From Seramator thermalis (lineage in GTDB: Bacteria > Bacteroidota > Bacteroidia > Bacteroidales > Dysgonomonadaceae): a stretch of DNA of 64,000 nucleotides. Below are positions 1-8,199 of this stretch, piece by piece. The stretch's first letter is position 1; every line of letters begins with the position of its first letter. Location of the stretch: assembly GCF_004138125.1 (NCBI RefSeq), contig NZ_RXHS01000002.1, positions 248,001-312,000 of the forward strand, in the 5' to 3' direction. Under the pieces are notes generated by a model. It did no database searches and was not told the origin of the DNA. It was given only the letters and a program-made list of their open reading frames with translations. The translations under genes and the position numbers were made by a program.

Positions 1-762
1 ATTCGAAAGATCAATATTGGCGAATGCGCGCCAATTATCCGAAAAATCGTATCCCGCTTTGGCTTGGCCACCGGTTTGATCGAACTCCATATTGGGGCGG
101 TGTCCGTCGGTGCGGTTATAACTTAAATCGGCATTGGCAAAAAAACCGTTCTGTCGATAATTTGACGAAATGTTTGCACTAAGTGTATTGTAGCTTCCAT
201 ACATTGTTTGAAACGAATTGCGAAGGCCGTTGTGATTCATTTGTCGAGTAACGATGTTGACTACACCACCCATAGCATTTGATCCGTAAAGTATCGAAGC
301 AGGGCCTCTAATCACTTCCACGCGTTCGGTTGATGAAGAAAGATAGGTGTCGGCCAATGGGTGTCCCATGAGTCCCATGAATTGTGGGTGTCCGTCTATC
401 AAAACCAAAACTCCGGATGTAGGTGTTCCTCCGATGCCGCGGATGGTTATGCCTCCCGCTGCCCCCGAAGCTACTCCAAAACCCATCACCCCACGTTGTG
501 TAACAAACAGTCCGGGAACTTCTTCGCTGAGTATAGGTAATAGCGACGGTTGCTTGTGAGCATCGATTTGATTCTTCGATATTACGCTAATGCTCATTGG
601 TGCATTTTGCAGATTGACTTTCGACAGGTTTCCCGTGACGATGATTTCGTCTAATCGGACGCTGTCGGCAACTTGTTGCGAAAACAACAAATGAGGCACT
701 GTCAGCAACGTGATTATTTGCAGGACCAGTAGGATAGGACGAAAAACAATAGGAACTTTCAT
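1..762 (-). CDS. TonB-dependent outer-membrane receptor, N-terminal part (cut by window edge)
   Basis: This is the first 254 codons of a TonB-dependent receptor; the rest lies beyond position 1. The ATG at 762 opens a signal peptide (MKVPIVFRPILLVLQIITLL, then a hydrophobic stretch ending near LLFSQQ). A TonB-box-like segment, VRLDEIIVTG, follows. The plug domain shows the usual GITIRGIGG, VLVLIDG and ERVEVIRGPASILYGSNAMG motifs. There is no N-terminal carboxypeptidase-like domain, so it is a small-ligand (CirA/BtuB-like) receptor rather than SusC-type. It lies 79 bp downstream of a phosphoribosyltransferase and an ECF S component on the same strand, which suggests vitamin or nucleobase uptake. 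The ligand cannot be named from this fragment. The family call is firm. Confidence 0.9.
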   Translation of the reverse strand, partial: MKVPIVFRPILLVLQIITLLTVPHLLFSQQVADSVRLDEIIVTGNLSKVNLQNAPMSISVISKNQIDAHKQPSLLPILSEEVPGLFVTQRGVMGFGVASGAAGGITIRGIGGTPTSGVLVLIDGHPQFMGLMGHPLADTYLSSSTERVEVIRGPASILYGSNAMGGVVNIVTRQMNHNGLRNSFQTMYGSYNTLSANISSNYRQNGFFANADLSYNRTDGHRPNMEFDQTGGQAKAGYDFSDNWRAFANIDLSN

Positions 763-841
763 CACAATATGTCAATTAGTTGCGTTTTTAGATTGGTGCA
801 AATAGGGTCCGGCGAAATAAAAAACGGGACCGTCTTTATCA

Positions 842-1246
842 TCACAGAATCCATGGAAATCTGAAACAATCTTCGTTATAGAGGTAATAATCGGCTTTAC
901 CGTTCACGGCGAAAGTTTTTATGAGCTTAGCTTCATCTTTCAATAGGTTTATCGCATAATTCAGTGTGGCTCCTGTTTTCACACGATCTTCCACCAAAAG
1001 AATAGTTTTGTCCTTAAACGTGAAATCTATGGGCGAAATGAGTTTTGGACGGTCGTAACGCGGTTTTTGTTGAACATCGCGCAAATTTATTTTCAGAAGT
1101 TGAATGTCGATGTTCAGCCGCTGATTGAGCAATGCAGCAGGGATAATGCCGCCGTTGGCAATGGCAACAATCATATCAAACGTTTCGTGAAATTCTATTT
1201 CACGAAACCGTTGCATGACTTCATCGAATGATTTTCCTCCGCTCAT
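842..1246 (-). CDS. Phosphoribosyltransferase family protein
   Basis: A 134-residue protein with the type I phosphoribosyltransferase core. The PRPP-binding loop reads ILLVEDRVKTGATL (about residues 83-96), with the acidic pair before the T-G-A-T segment, and an early IANGGIIPAALL loop fits the PPi-binding turn. The C-terminus ends DCFRFPWIL, resembling the hood of xanthine/guanine-type enzymes. It should join a base or related group to PRPP in the cytoplasm. The gene follows the ECF S component by 29 bp and probably shares its promoter. No other ATG is in frame upstream. The substrate is unknown; a purine base or a cofactor precursor are both possible. Confidence 0.82.
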   Translation of the reverse strand: MSGGKSFDEVMQRFREIEFHETFDMIVAIANGGIIPAALLNQRLNIDIQLLKINLRDVQQKPRYDRPKLISPIDFTFKDKTILLVEDRVKTGATLNYAINLLKDEAKLIKTFAVNGKADYYLYNEDCFRFPWIL

Positions 1247-1275
1247 CTCAGATTTAGCAGTAACGTGTTATCCGA

Positions 1276-1788
1276 CTAAATCTTTTGCATCGATTTCAGC
1301 AGCAGGTATCCTCCAAAAAGTTGTATCAGTAATCCGGGAAATCCGATGCGAATGTCCTGTAATGCAACCGAAAGATTACCGTTCATTATCCATTCGATTC
1401 CGATACCGACGATTTGATAAGACAAAATAGCAAGAAAAATTCCCAATAATGATACCTGGCGGAAATGTTTGGCTAACAATCCGGCAGCTATAGCCAAGAT
1501 AATCGACTTAATGATGATGATGGGCAAAACGGCTGAAGGTGGCATTCCGAAAATCAAATTGTTAGCTATAGGCGAAAGAATCGCTGTCAACATTCCGACG
1601 TGAATCCCGTACTTGTAGGCAGCAATAAGTGTGAAAAAGTAGATTGGAAGCAGAATAAAGCCGCCATTGGGTACCAGATGCGCTAATTGTGGGAAAACTA
1701 AATTTCCGACGACAAACAACGAAGCAAGAAGATAGGTTTTTGCGTTGCTTAAGTTGAATGAATAGAGTTTTGCAGTTGTTGTAGCCAT
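1276..1788 (-). CDS. ECF transporter S component (substrate-binding membrane subunit)
   Basis: About 170 residues, almost entirely hydrophobic, with five or six predicted membrane helices. The segments NGGFILLPIYFFTLIAAYKYG and GMLTAILSPIANNLIFGMP are typical of S components of energy-coupling-factor vitamin importers. The frame stays open upstream to an ATG at 1878, but that codon lies inside the promoter (1850-1879), so the ATG at 1788 (MATTTAKLYSF) is chosen. It would need a shared ECF energizing module (EcfA, EcfA', EcfT), which is not in this window. It is co-oriented with a phosphoribosyltransferase and a TonB receptor, suggesting uptake across both membranes followed by ribosylation. 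The ligand is not identified. Confidence 0.75.
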   Translation of the reverse strand: MATTTAKLYSFNLSNAKTYLLASLFVVGNLVFPQLAHLVPNGGFILLPIYFFTLIAAYKYGIHVGMLTAILSPIANNLIFGMPPSAVLPIIIIKSIILAIAAGLLAKHFRQVSLLGIFLAILSYQIVGIGIEWIMNGNLSVALQDIRIGFPGLLIQLFGGYLLLKSMQKI

Positions 1789-1849
1789 GGTTTTACAAAT
1801 TGTTGAAAATGGTTTGTGAAAATAATGTTTTGTTACAATACACAGGTAG

Positions 1850-1879
1850 CAAAGATACAAATAGTTCCAAATAATCAAA
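1850..1879 (-). promoter_or_regulatory. Bacteroidota-type promoter for the ECF S / phosphoribosyltransferase unit
   Basis: Read on the minus strand, TTTG (1879-1876) is followed after 18 bases by TATCTTTG (1857-1850). This matches the -33 TTTG / -7 TAnnTTTG form of the primary sigma factor in this phylum. Transcription should start near 1843 and leave a leader of about 55 bases, too short for a cobalamin-type riboswitch. It rules out the longer reading frame of the S component. Confidence 0.7.
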
Positions 1880-2043
1880 CCTGCACTGAAAAAAAGAAAG
1901 ATGCTTTTAAGAAAGATTAAAAAATGTCGTGGTTTTTGTGAAAATACGAGTGTTTGCCGCTAATGACTGAATTTTCGATTTACAAAGATGAATTTAAAGG
2001 TTATGGAATTACAGAAATTTTCCGTTTTTCGAAACAATTCACG

Positions 2044-2051
2044 TATATTTG
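2044..2051 (+). promoter_or_regulatory. Putative -7 element for the DUF5009 gene
   Basis: TATATTTG matches the Bacteroidota -7 consensus TAnnTTTG and lies 110 bases upstream of the ATG at 2162. A T-rich stretch (2025-2029) sits where a -33 box is expected, but it is not a clean TTTG. Confidence 0.5.
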
Positions 2052-2161
2052 CAGACTTACTGATGTGTGAAAAAATGGATGAATTGATCTTTTGAGAGAA
2101 GAGAAGTTGCGTTGGCGTTAGTTTCATAAAAACGGCAAATACTTAAAAACAATAAAAAAAC

Positions 2162-3286
2162 ATGAATCAACAATCTGAAAAACAACCTCAAAACGAACGA
2201 TTAAGATCGCTGGATGCCCTTCGCGGGTTTGATATGTTTTGGATTATGGGTGCAGAAGAAGTGTTCATTCTGCTTGGCACATTAACCGGTATTCCTGCCC
2301 TCGAATGGTGGGCCAACCAAATGACACACGTGGAATGGCATGGCTTTCATGCCTACGATATGATTTTCCCTCTCTTCCTGTTTATTGCCGGAGTTTCTTT
2401 CCCTTTTTCTGCTAGAAAGCGATTGGCCGCGCAGGGTGGAAGGCAAGCACTGACGCGTCATGTTTTTCTACGCGGATTGCTGTTGGTGCTCATAGGCATC
2501 CTCTACAACAACGGACTAAGCTTCGATTTTGCCAATCTTCGCTACGCGAGTGTGTTGGGGCGAATAGGACTGGCATGGATGTTTGCAGCACTCATTTTTA
2601 TGAATACGAAGAGTCAACGAACTCGTGCGATTTGGATGATCTGCATATTGATTTTTTACTGGTTGATTTTTGTGATTTTCAAAGCGCCCGATTTTGGGGA
2701 TCCGGATCACTATTCCATGAAGGGAAATATTTCGAGCTATATTGACCGAATGCTTCTTCCGGGTCGTTTTTGTTGCTATGAGTTCGGAGACAACGAAGGA
2801 ATTTTGCCTACTATTTCTGCTGTGGCAACAGGACTCTTGGGGATGCTTACCGGTGAATTTTTGATGAGTTCGGTAAAACCGATAAAGAAAGTAATGTATC
2901 TGACGATAGCGGCCATTGTGCTGATGATTGTGGGACAGGTGTGGAATTTGGTTTTTCCCATTAACAAAAATTTGTGGTCGAGTTCATTCGTTTGTTGGGT
3001 TGGTGGTTTGAGTATGTTGCTCCTGGCTATATTTTATCTGATTATTGATGTATGGAAATATCAGAAATGGACAACTTTTTTCGTTGTGATCGGCATGAAT
3101 CCACTTACCATTTACTTGGCCAATCGTATTATCGGGTGGAACAACGCTACCGAATTTTTCTTCGCCGGAATAGGCAATCTTGTCCCATCCATGTGGGAGC
3201 CATTTGTTCATGCTGTGGGATACGTCACAATCGGATGGTTGTTCCTCTACTTTTTGTATAAAAAGAAAATTTTCCTGAAAATATAA
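2162..3286 (+). CDS. DUF5009 / heparan-alpha-glucosaminide N-acetyltransferase-like membrane protein
   Basis: A 374-residue integral membrane protein with about ten hydrophobic segments. It begins with the family signature RLRSLDALRGFDMFWIMG, found in the YeiB/HGSNAT-like acyltransferases that Bacteroidales annotations call DUF5009. A conserved HAYDMIFPLFLFIAGVSFPF segment follows near residues 60-80. Family members are thought to move acetyl groups across the membrane onto amino sugars. No direct substrate evidence is visible, and no glycan-degrading neighbour is close. It is a single gene with its own promoter-like element and a strong convergent hairpin downstream. Length is normal for the family. 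Confidence 0.8.
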   Translation: MNQQSEKQPQNERLRSLDALRGFDMFWIMGAEEVFILLGTLTGIPALEWWANQMTHVEWHGFHAYDMIFPLFLFIAGVSFPFSARKRLAAQGGRQALTRHVFLRGLLLVLIGILYNNGLSFDFANLRYASVLGRIGLAWMFAALIFMNTKSQRTRAIWMICILIFYWLIFVIFKAPDFGDPDHYSMKGNISSYIDRMLLPGRFCCYEFGDNEGILPTISAVATGLLGMLTGEFLMSSVKPIKKVMYLTIAAIVLMIVGQVWNLVFPINKNLWSSSFVCWVGGLSMLLLAIFYLIIDVWKYQKWTTFFVVIGMNPLTIYLANRIIGWNNATEFFFAGIGNLVPSMWEPFVHAVGYVTIGWLFLYFLYKKKIFLKI

Positions 3287-3320
3287 TATTGGTTTTATTT
3301 CAATAACTTCATATTCTCTG

Positions 3321-3358
3321 ACGGGCAAAAGTTGAGACTTTTGTCCGTTCATCTTTTT
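3321..3358. terminator. Bidirectional intrinsic terminator between DUF5009 gene and tadA
   Basis: Twelve-base arms (3321-3332 and 3337-3348) pair with a single G-U and a TGAG loop. On the plus strand the hairpin is followed by TCATCTTTTTTG. It separates two convergent genes and abuts the tadA stop codon at 3349, so the plus-strand T-run lies within the tadA 3' end. Confidence 0.75.
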
Positions 3359-3786
3359 TGTTCGAAAAATAACTGCATGAGCGAAGCACATTCGTCGGCC
3401 AAAATGCCTGAAACTACTTTGGTGCGGGGATGAAGTATTCTTGGGGAAACGGTGTGATAGCCGCGTTTCTCGTCCGAGGCGCCGAACACTATTTTTGAGA
3501 TTTGTGCCCATCGCAGGGCTCCGGCACACATCGGACAAGGCTCGACTGTAACATACAACGTGCAGTCGGTAAGATATTTTCCACCCAACACTGAAGTGGC
3601 TGCAGTGATGGCTTGCATTTCGGCATGAGCCGTTACATCGTTAAGCGTTTCGGTGAGATTGTGTGCACGCGCAATAATGCGGTTTTTATTCACAATGACC
3701 GCACCTACAGGTATTTCGTCTTCGCTGAATGCAAGTTTAGCTTCGGCGAGGGCTTGTCTCATAAAATATTCGTCATCCAATATCAT
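3349..3786 (-). CDS. tadA: tRNA adenosine(34) deaminase TadA
   Basis: A 145-residue zinc deaminase. The catalytic HAEMQAI motif (His zinc ligand and proton-shuttling Glu, near residue 54) and the PCPMCAGAL motif (two Cys zinc ligands, near residue 84) are both present. A substrate-loop segment, NDVTAHAEM, is also seen. It converts A34 to inosine in tRNA-Arg(ACG) so that one tRNA reads CGU, CGC and CGA. Length and motif spacing are standard. It converges with the DUF5009 gene across a shared terminator hairpin and lies downstream of the small RHH-like gene on the same strand. Confidence 0.95.
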   Translation of the reverse strand: MILDDEYFMRQALAEAKLAFSEDEIPVGAVIVNKNRIIARAHNLTETLNDVTAHAEMQAITAATSVLGGKYLTDCTLYVTVEPCPMCAGALRWAQISKIVFGASDEKRGYHTVSPRILHPRTKVVSGILADECASLMQLFFEQKR

Positions 3787-3852
3787 TGTGAGAAGTGATG
3801 TTTGTATTATTCAGTTTCGTAAATTTGAGAAAATTAACTGTGTTCAGATTTC

Positions 3853-3957
3853 TTACTCATCAGTGTCCTTTGCGATTTTGACAGAATCATTTCCGGACAT
3901 GACAGTGTAAATTTTTCTCTCGTCAGCATCGATTTCTCTCTTGACAATCATAATCAT
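3853..3957 (-). CDS. Tiny ORF (34 codons) coupled to the RHH-like gene
   Basis: A 34-codon frame reading MIMIVKREIDADERKIYTVM and then ending NDSVKIAKDTDE before TAA. It starts 8 bases after the stop of the upstream RHH-like gene. A purine-rich GAGGAGGTGA stretch lies just upstream of its ATG, an unusually strong Shine-Dalgarno-like match for this phylum, where such sites are weak. The peptide is charged and has no signal peptide or membrane segment. No family was recognised. It may be a small partner of the RHH-like protein or a coupled leader. Its support is position, start signal and clean frame only. Confidence 0.45.
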   Translation of the reverse strand: MIMIVKREIDADERKIYTVMSGNDSVKIAKDTDE

Positions 3958-3965
3958 AATTTCTT

Positions 3966-4193
3966 TCACCTCCTCATCTCGTTTTCACTGAAAAGAGTCG
4001 GATAATCCTGATCCATATTTTTGAAAATATAATTTAAAACCGTTTCTCGGAACCAACGCGAACGATTGGTGATTTTATATTTTCGCAAATAGAAATCGAT
4101 CAGTTGATATTCGTCTTCGGTTAGCATGAACTCCGCTTTTTTTGTGCGGAGCTTTTGTTTCGATGATGATTTGAAATGTGCTGACTTGTTCAT
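3966..4193 (-). CDS. Small ribbon-helix-helix-like protein, conserved hypothetical
   Basis: A 75-residue basic protein. After a Lys/Arg-rich start (residues 1-20), the segment AEFMLTEDEYQLIDFYLRKY and then ITNRSRWFRETVLNYIF looks like the strand and two helices of a ribbon-helix-helix or MobC-like DNA-binding fold. The tail ends YPTLFSENEMRR. Similar short proteins occur in other Bacteroidales, from memory, without an assigned function. It could be an antitoxin-like repressor or a nucleoid-associated factor. A 34-codon ORF follows after 8 bases. No toxin gene of normal size is adjacent. Confidence 0.55.
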   Translation of the reverse strand: MNKSAHFKSSSKQKLRTKKAEFMLTEDEYQLIDFYLRKYKITNRSRWFRETVLNYIFKNMDQDYPTLFSENEMRR

Positions 4194-4323
4194 TTATCAT
4201 AATTTAATTTATTGATGAGGCATTATTTGCTGTTTGCCAATACAAAAAAACAAAATATTTTAACGAAAACGAAGTGCATTAGACTTAAATTTGTATTTTT
4301 ACGCATAAATTAAAATATTTCGT

Positions 4324-4686
4324 ATGGCGCAACATAATGATCTTGGCAAAATGGGTGAAGAAGCTGCCGCACGACTGATGATAGAAAAAGGATATAATAT
4401 TGTTGATCGTAACTGGACGTTTCACGGATACGAAATAGATATTGTTGCCGAAAATGAGGCATTTATCGTGTTTATGGAGGTGAAAACACGTACTTCCGTG
4501 CAGTGGGGCAATCCCGAAGATTTTGTGGGCACTGCGAGACAGAGACGTATGGTAGAGGCTGCCGATCATTATCTGATTGAGCATGTCATTGACAAACCTG
4601 CACGGTTCGATATTGTTGGTGTAGTTTGGAATCATGGAAAATTCGAAATAGAGCACATCGAGGATGCGTTTCTTCCTTTTCTGTAA
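4324..4686 (+). CDS. yraN: YraN family (UPF0102) nuclease-like protein
   Basis: A 120-residue protein with the restriction-endonuclease-like fold of the YraN/UPF0102 family. It shows G-EEAAARLMIEKGYNIVDRN at the N-terminus, then the active-site-like pattern YEIDIVAE (acidic) and VFMEVKTRTS (E-x-K). The family resembles Holliday-junction resolvases and is often found near rnhB or rsmI; its role is not firmly established. Length is normal. It heads a plus-strand run (yraN, mmcQ-like, birA, pyrH). A T-rich TATTTTTA element upstream near 4293 could be its -7 box. Confidence 0.88.
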   Translation: MAQHNDLGKMGEEAAARLMIEKGYNIVDRNWTFHGYEIDIVAENEAFIVFMEVKTRTSVQWGNPEDFVGTARQRRMVEAADHYLIEHVIDKPARFDIVGVVWNHGKFEIEHIEDAFLPFL

Positions 4687-4717
4687 TTTCAACTTGTTTA
4701 CTCTGATCGGATAGAAA

Positions 4718-5080
4718 ATGAATATTGAAGATTTGTACGAATTTTGTTTGACAATCAAAGATGCAGAAGCTACTTTGCCCTTCGACGATGTGACGCTGGT
4801 GATGAAAGTGATGGGAAAAATGTTTGCAATGATTCCCTTAGATTCCGACAGATTATGTATTACACTCAAATGCGACCCCCGAAAAGCAGTGGCTCTGCGT
4901 GAAAAATATCGATGCGTTGAGCCTGCTTATCACATGAACAAAACTTACTGGAATTGCATTTATATAACCGGTGAAATGTCCGATGCAGAAGTGAAAAGCT
5001 GGATCTGCCATTCAGCGGATGAAGTTGTGAAAAAATTACCCAAAAAACAGCAATTAGAATATTATGGATCAACTAAGTAA
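4718..5080 (+). CDS. MmcQ/YjbR family DNA-binding-like protein
   Basis: A 120-residue protein with the MmcQ/YjbR (CyaY-like fold) signature. Features are an early EATLPFDDVTLVMKVMGKMFAM segment, then LCITLKCDP and an N-K-T-Y-W-N motif near residue 92. Members bind double-stranded DNA weakly in vitro, but the cellular role is unknown. The 3' end overlaps the start of birA by 17 bases, so the two are probably translationally coupled. Confidence 0.85.
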   Translation: MNIEDLYEFCLTIKDAEATLPFDDVTLVMKVMGKMFAMIPLDSDRLCITLKCDPRKAVALREKYRCVEPAYHMNKTYWNCIYITGEMSDAEVKSWICHSADEVVKKLPKKQQLEYYGSTK

Positions 5081-5819
5081 AGACAGACTTACAGTTCGGC
5101 TCAACGAAGTCGATTCTACCAACAGTTATATGAAAGAGCTCGTAGAATCACAGCATCCCGAAGAAGGATCTCTCGTGATGGCCGATTATCAGACTGTTGG
5201 ACGAGGTCAGGCAGGCAATACGTGGATTTCGTCTAAAGGAGACAATCTCTTATTCAGCCTTTTGATTTATCCGCGACAGGTACCGGCCAAAGAGCAGTTT
5301 GTTATTTCAAAAATGGCTTCTCTCGCAATCAAAAACACACTCGACCAGTTTGTCGATGATATACGAATCAAATGGCCGAATGATATTTACTGGAAAGACA
5401 AAAAAATTGCAGGAATACTTATCGAAAGTGATATTCAGGGCAATCAAATAGAGCATAGCATTATCGGAGCAGGCATCAATCTTAATCAGCGAGAATTTCC
5501 GCCTGAATTACCCAATCCGGTATCATTGAGGCAGATTACCGGAACGGAATATGATCGGGTGTATGTTCTCAACATATTTATGCGAGAGTTTTTTCTTTTA
5601 TATCGCGAATTGCAGCGCGGAGAGCAGCAGATTATCGATGATGAATATATGCTCGATCTATATCGTGTCAACGGATATCATTTGTTTGAAGATGCCAACG
5701 GCCAATTTAAGGCGAAAATCGATCGTATCCTTCCATCCGGTCATCTCGTGCTCAGAACTTTCGAAACGGATGAAGAGCGCGTCTATGCATTTAAAGAGGT
5801 GAAATTCTTGGATGAGTGA
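5064..5819 (+). CDS. birA: Biotin--[acetyl-CoA-carboxylase] ligase
   Basis: A 251-residue BirA without the N-terminal DNA-binding domain (a group I enzyme). The biotin/ATP site appears as VGRGQAGNTW (near residue 46), followed by FSLLIYP and KWPNDIYWKDKKIAGILIE, the last containing the adenylate-binding KWPND. A short SH3-like C-terminal domain follows. It activates biotin and attaches it to the biotin carrier domains of acetyl-CoA carboxylase or decarboxylases. The start at 5064 overlaps the upstream gene by 17 bases. The 3' end lies close to pyrH. Confidence 0.95.
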   Translation: MDQLSKDRLTVRLNEVDSTNSYMKELVESQHPEEGSLVMADYQTVGRGQAGNTWISSKGDNLLFSLLIYPRQVPAKEQFVISKMASLAIKNTLDQFVDDIRIKWPNDIYWKDKKIAGILIESDIQGNQIEHSIIGAGINLNQREFPPELPNPVSLRQITGTEYDRVYVLNIFMREFFLLYRELQRGEQQIIDDEYMLDLYRVNGYHLFEDANGQFKAKIDRILPSGHLVLRTFETDEERVYAFKEVKFLDE

Positions 5820-5850
5820 ATTTGAAAAATTTTTAGTATCGAATCGAAAA

Positions 5851-6561
5851 ATGAAAAAATATAGCAGAATACTTCTTAAACTAAGCGGAGAATCGTTGGC
5901 AGGAGATAAAGAACAGGGAATTGACGAGAAACAACTCGAAGAATATGCTCGACAGTTGAAAGAAGTCGCACAGTCGGGTGTCGAAATCGGGGTTGTGATC
6001 GGTGGCGGAAATATTTTTAGAGGCCTTAGTGGTTCTAAAAAAGGATTTGATCGCATAAAAGGCGATCAGATGGGAATGCTAGCAACGGTCATCAATAGTC
6101 TGGCGTTGAGTTCGGCTCTTACTTCCATCGGACAGAATAACAGAGTGTTTACATCAATTCGCATGGAACCTGTAGGCGAACTTTATACTAAATGGAAAGC
6201 AATCGAAGCTATGCAAAATGGCGAAATTGCTATTCTTGCCGGCGGAACGGGCAATCCTATTTTTACAACTGACACTGCTTCGGCGTTGCGTGGAATTGAA
6301 ATAGAAGCCGATGCCATGTTTAAGGGAACGCGTGTGGACGGTGTTTATACGGCTGATCCGGAAAAAGAACCTTCGGCCTTCAAATTCGACAGAATCTCGT
6401 TTGACGAGGTGTATGCTCGTGGATTGAAAGTGATGGATCTGACTGCTACAACATTGTGTAAGGACAACAATCTGCCGGTTGTTGTGTTTGATATGGACAC
6501 TTATGGGAATCTGAAGAAAGTAATCGATGGAGAACCCATCGGTACGGTTGTTTATGTGTGA
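5851..6561 (+). CDS. pyrH: UMP kinase
   Basis: A 236-residue amino-acid-kinase-fold enzyme that phosphorylates UMP to UDP with ATP. It starts MKKYSRILLKLSGESLAG, the normal PyrH opening, followed by GVVIGGGNIFRG and GDQMGMLATVINSLAL (UMP binding), then FTTDTASALRG and KGTRVDGVYTADP. The frame is also open to an ATG at 5812, 13 codons earlier, inside the end of birA. The internal ATG at 5851 is preferred because it gives the usual PyrH N-terminus. It is followed by frr, the standard pairing for pyrimidine supply and translation genes. Confidence 0.95.
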   Translation: MKKYSRILLKLSGESLAGDKEQGIDEKQLEEYARQLKEVAQSGVEIGVVIGGGNIFRGLSGSKKGFDRIKGDQMGMLATVINSLALSSALTSIGQNNRVFTSIRMEPVGELYTKWKAIEAMQNGEIAILAGGTGNPIFTTDTASALRGIEIEADAMFKGTRVDGVYTADPEKEPSAFKFDRISFDEVYARGLKVMDLTATTLCKDNNLPVVVFDMDTYGNLKKVIDGEPIGTVVYV

Positions 6562-6591
6562 GTTTGGTGGTATTGTTTAAAATATTTTCAC

Positions 6592-6599
6592 TATTTTTG
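6592..6599 (+). promoter_or_regulatory. Putative -7 element for frr
   Basis: TATTTTTG matches TAnnTTTG and lies 27 bases before the frr ATG at 6626. The upstream -33 box is weak (ATTG at 6572-6575, 16-base spacing). It suggests frr has its own promoter besides any read-through from pyrH. Confidence 0.45.
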
Positions 6600-6625
6600 C
6601 GGTAAAACATTTAAAATAGAAGCAT

Positions 6626-7183
6626 ATGGAAGTTTCTGACATCAAAAAGGACGCTGAAGAAAAAATGCAAATGGCGATTGAATTTCTCGAGGAGACTTTA
6701 TCCAGGATTCGTGCAGGAAGAGCAAATCCTCACATTCTGGATGGTGTTCGTGTGGAATATTACGGCAGTAATGTTCCTCTTTCTAACGTCGCTACCATCA
6801 CTACGCCTGATGCCAAAACAATTTTGGTGCAGCCTTGGGAGAAATCTATGCTGCGGACTGTGGAGAAAGCGATTATGGATTCGGATGTCGGTATAACGCC
6901 CGAAAACAATGGCGAAGTTATTCGACTTGGAATACCTCCTCTTACCGAAGAGCGACGCAGGCAATTAGTGAAACAAACCAAACAGGAAGCCGAAGAAACA
7001 AAGATAAGCATCCGTAACGCTCGACGTGAAGCGATTGATGAGGTAAAAAAAGCTGTGAAGGAAGGACTTCCCGAAGACGTTGGAAAAGATGCAGAAGCCG
7101 ATCTTCAAAAACTTCACGACAAATACATCAAGAGAGTGGATGATATGTTTGCTGCTAAAGAGAAAGAAATACTTACCGTTTAA
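6626..7183 (+). CDS. frr: Ribosome recycling factor
   Basis: A 185-residue RRF of normal length. It carries [23 protein letters not shown], the conserved arginine-rich helix followed by the domain II entry. PLSNVATIT and [14 protein letters not shown] follow, then the C-terminal coiled helix with [21 protein letters not shown]. With EF-G it splits the post-termination ribosome. It is preceded by pyrH and followed by rsgA, both on the same strand. Confidence 0.97.
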   Translation: MEVSDIKKDAEEKMQMAIEFLEETLSRIRAGRANPHILDGVRVEYYGSNVPLSNVATITTPDAKTILVQPWEKSMLRTVEKAIMDSDVGITPENNGEVIRLGIPPLTEERRRQLVKQTKQEAEETKISIRNARREAIDEVKKAVKEGLPEDVGKDAEADLQKLHDKYIKRVDDMFAAKEKEILTV

Positions 7184-7258
7184 ATGATTCTGCTTGAGTA
7201 AAAAAATCGAGTTACACTTTACTTACTGTCCGGCCATTGCCGTTGACACTTTACAAAC

Positions 7259-8194
7259 ATGAACGCCATGAAAGGTATTGTGATCAAAAACACGGGTAAT
7301 ACCTATCTGGTGCGTAGTGACGATGGCCAAGACGTTATATGCAGGGCTAAAGGGAATTTTCGTCTGAAAGGTATTCGCAGCACAAGTCCGATAGTTGTTG
7401 GAGATCGTGTGATTTTCGAAAAGAATTCGGATGAAACCGCATTTATTACAGAAATAGAAGATCGCAAGAATTATATCATCCGACGAGCCTCAAACTTGTC
7501 AAAGCATTCGCATATTCTTGCTGCGAATATCGATCAGGCTGCTTTGTGTATCACGGTAAGAGATCCCGAGACTACAACAATCTTCATCGATCGATTTCTG
7601 GTTACTGCCGAAGCTTACCGTGTCCCCGTATTACTTGTTTTCAACAAAGTAGATTTATGTGATGAAGATGATTTGGAATATCTTGAAGGACTGGTTCATC
7701 TTTATTCCGTTATAGGTTATTCGTCTATTTGTGTCTCGGCGATTACGGGTGAAGGATTGAGCGATTTGCGAAAATTAACGAGAGGAAAAATTACTTTGTT
7801 GGCAGGACATTCGGGTGTTGGAAAATCGAGTCTTGTAAATTCATTGATAAACAAGCCGCTACAGAAAGTGGGGAAAATTTCCGATTATCATCACAAAGGA
7901 ACTCACACAACCACATTCTCGGAGATGATTGAGATAGACGGAGGTGGTTTTCTGATCGACACTCCGGGAATCAAAGGTTTTGGAACGGTTGACATGACTA
8001 CACAAGAAGTGTCGCATTATTTTCCCGAAATATTCAGATTTGCTCAACAGTGTCGGTTTTATAATTGTCTTCATCTCAACGAACCGGATTGTGCCGTATT
8101 GAACGCCGTCGAAAATCATTTTATTAGCGAAAGTCGCTATCAATCTTATCTAAATATTCTGGAAGATGTGAATGAAGGAAAATACCGAACTTGA
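7259..8194 (+). CDS. rsgA: Ribosome small-subunit-dependent GTPase A
   Basis: A 311-residue circularly permuted GTPase that helps late 30S subunit maturation. The motif order is permuted as expected: G4 NKVDL (near residue 130) comes before G1 [15 protein letters not shown] (near 182), followed by DTPGIKGFG (G3). An OB-fold forms residues 1-70. The C-terminal zinc-binding segment has [14 protein letters not shown], a C-x4-C-x-H-x5-C pattern. An alternative ATG lies three codons in. It is followed closely by cls. Confidence 0.96.
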   Translation: MNAMKGIVIKNTGNTYLVRSDDGQDVICRAKGNFRLKGIRSTSPIVVGDRVIFEKNSDETAFITEIEDRKNYIIRRASNLSKHSHILAANIDQAALCITVRDPETTTIFIDRFLVTAEAYRVPVLLVFNKVDLCDEDDLEYLEGLVHLYSVIGYSSICVSAITGEGLSDLRKLTRGKITLLAGHSGVGKSSLVNSLINKPLQKVGKISDYHHKGTHTTTFSEMIEIDGGGFLIDTPGIKGFGTVDMTTQEVSHYFPEIFRFAQQCRFYNCLHLNEPDCAVLNAVENHFISESRYQSYLNILEDVNEGKYRT

Positions 8195-8199
8195 CTGAA

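Noticed and set aside
1789-1843. Cobalamin or other riboswitch before the ECF S component
   Set aside because: The leader predicted from the promoter is only about 55 bases, with no conserved stem pattern.
4285-4869. A 194-codon minus-strand frame over yraN and the mmcQ-like gene
   Set aside because: It overlaps two well-supported genes and has no family signature.
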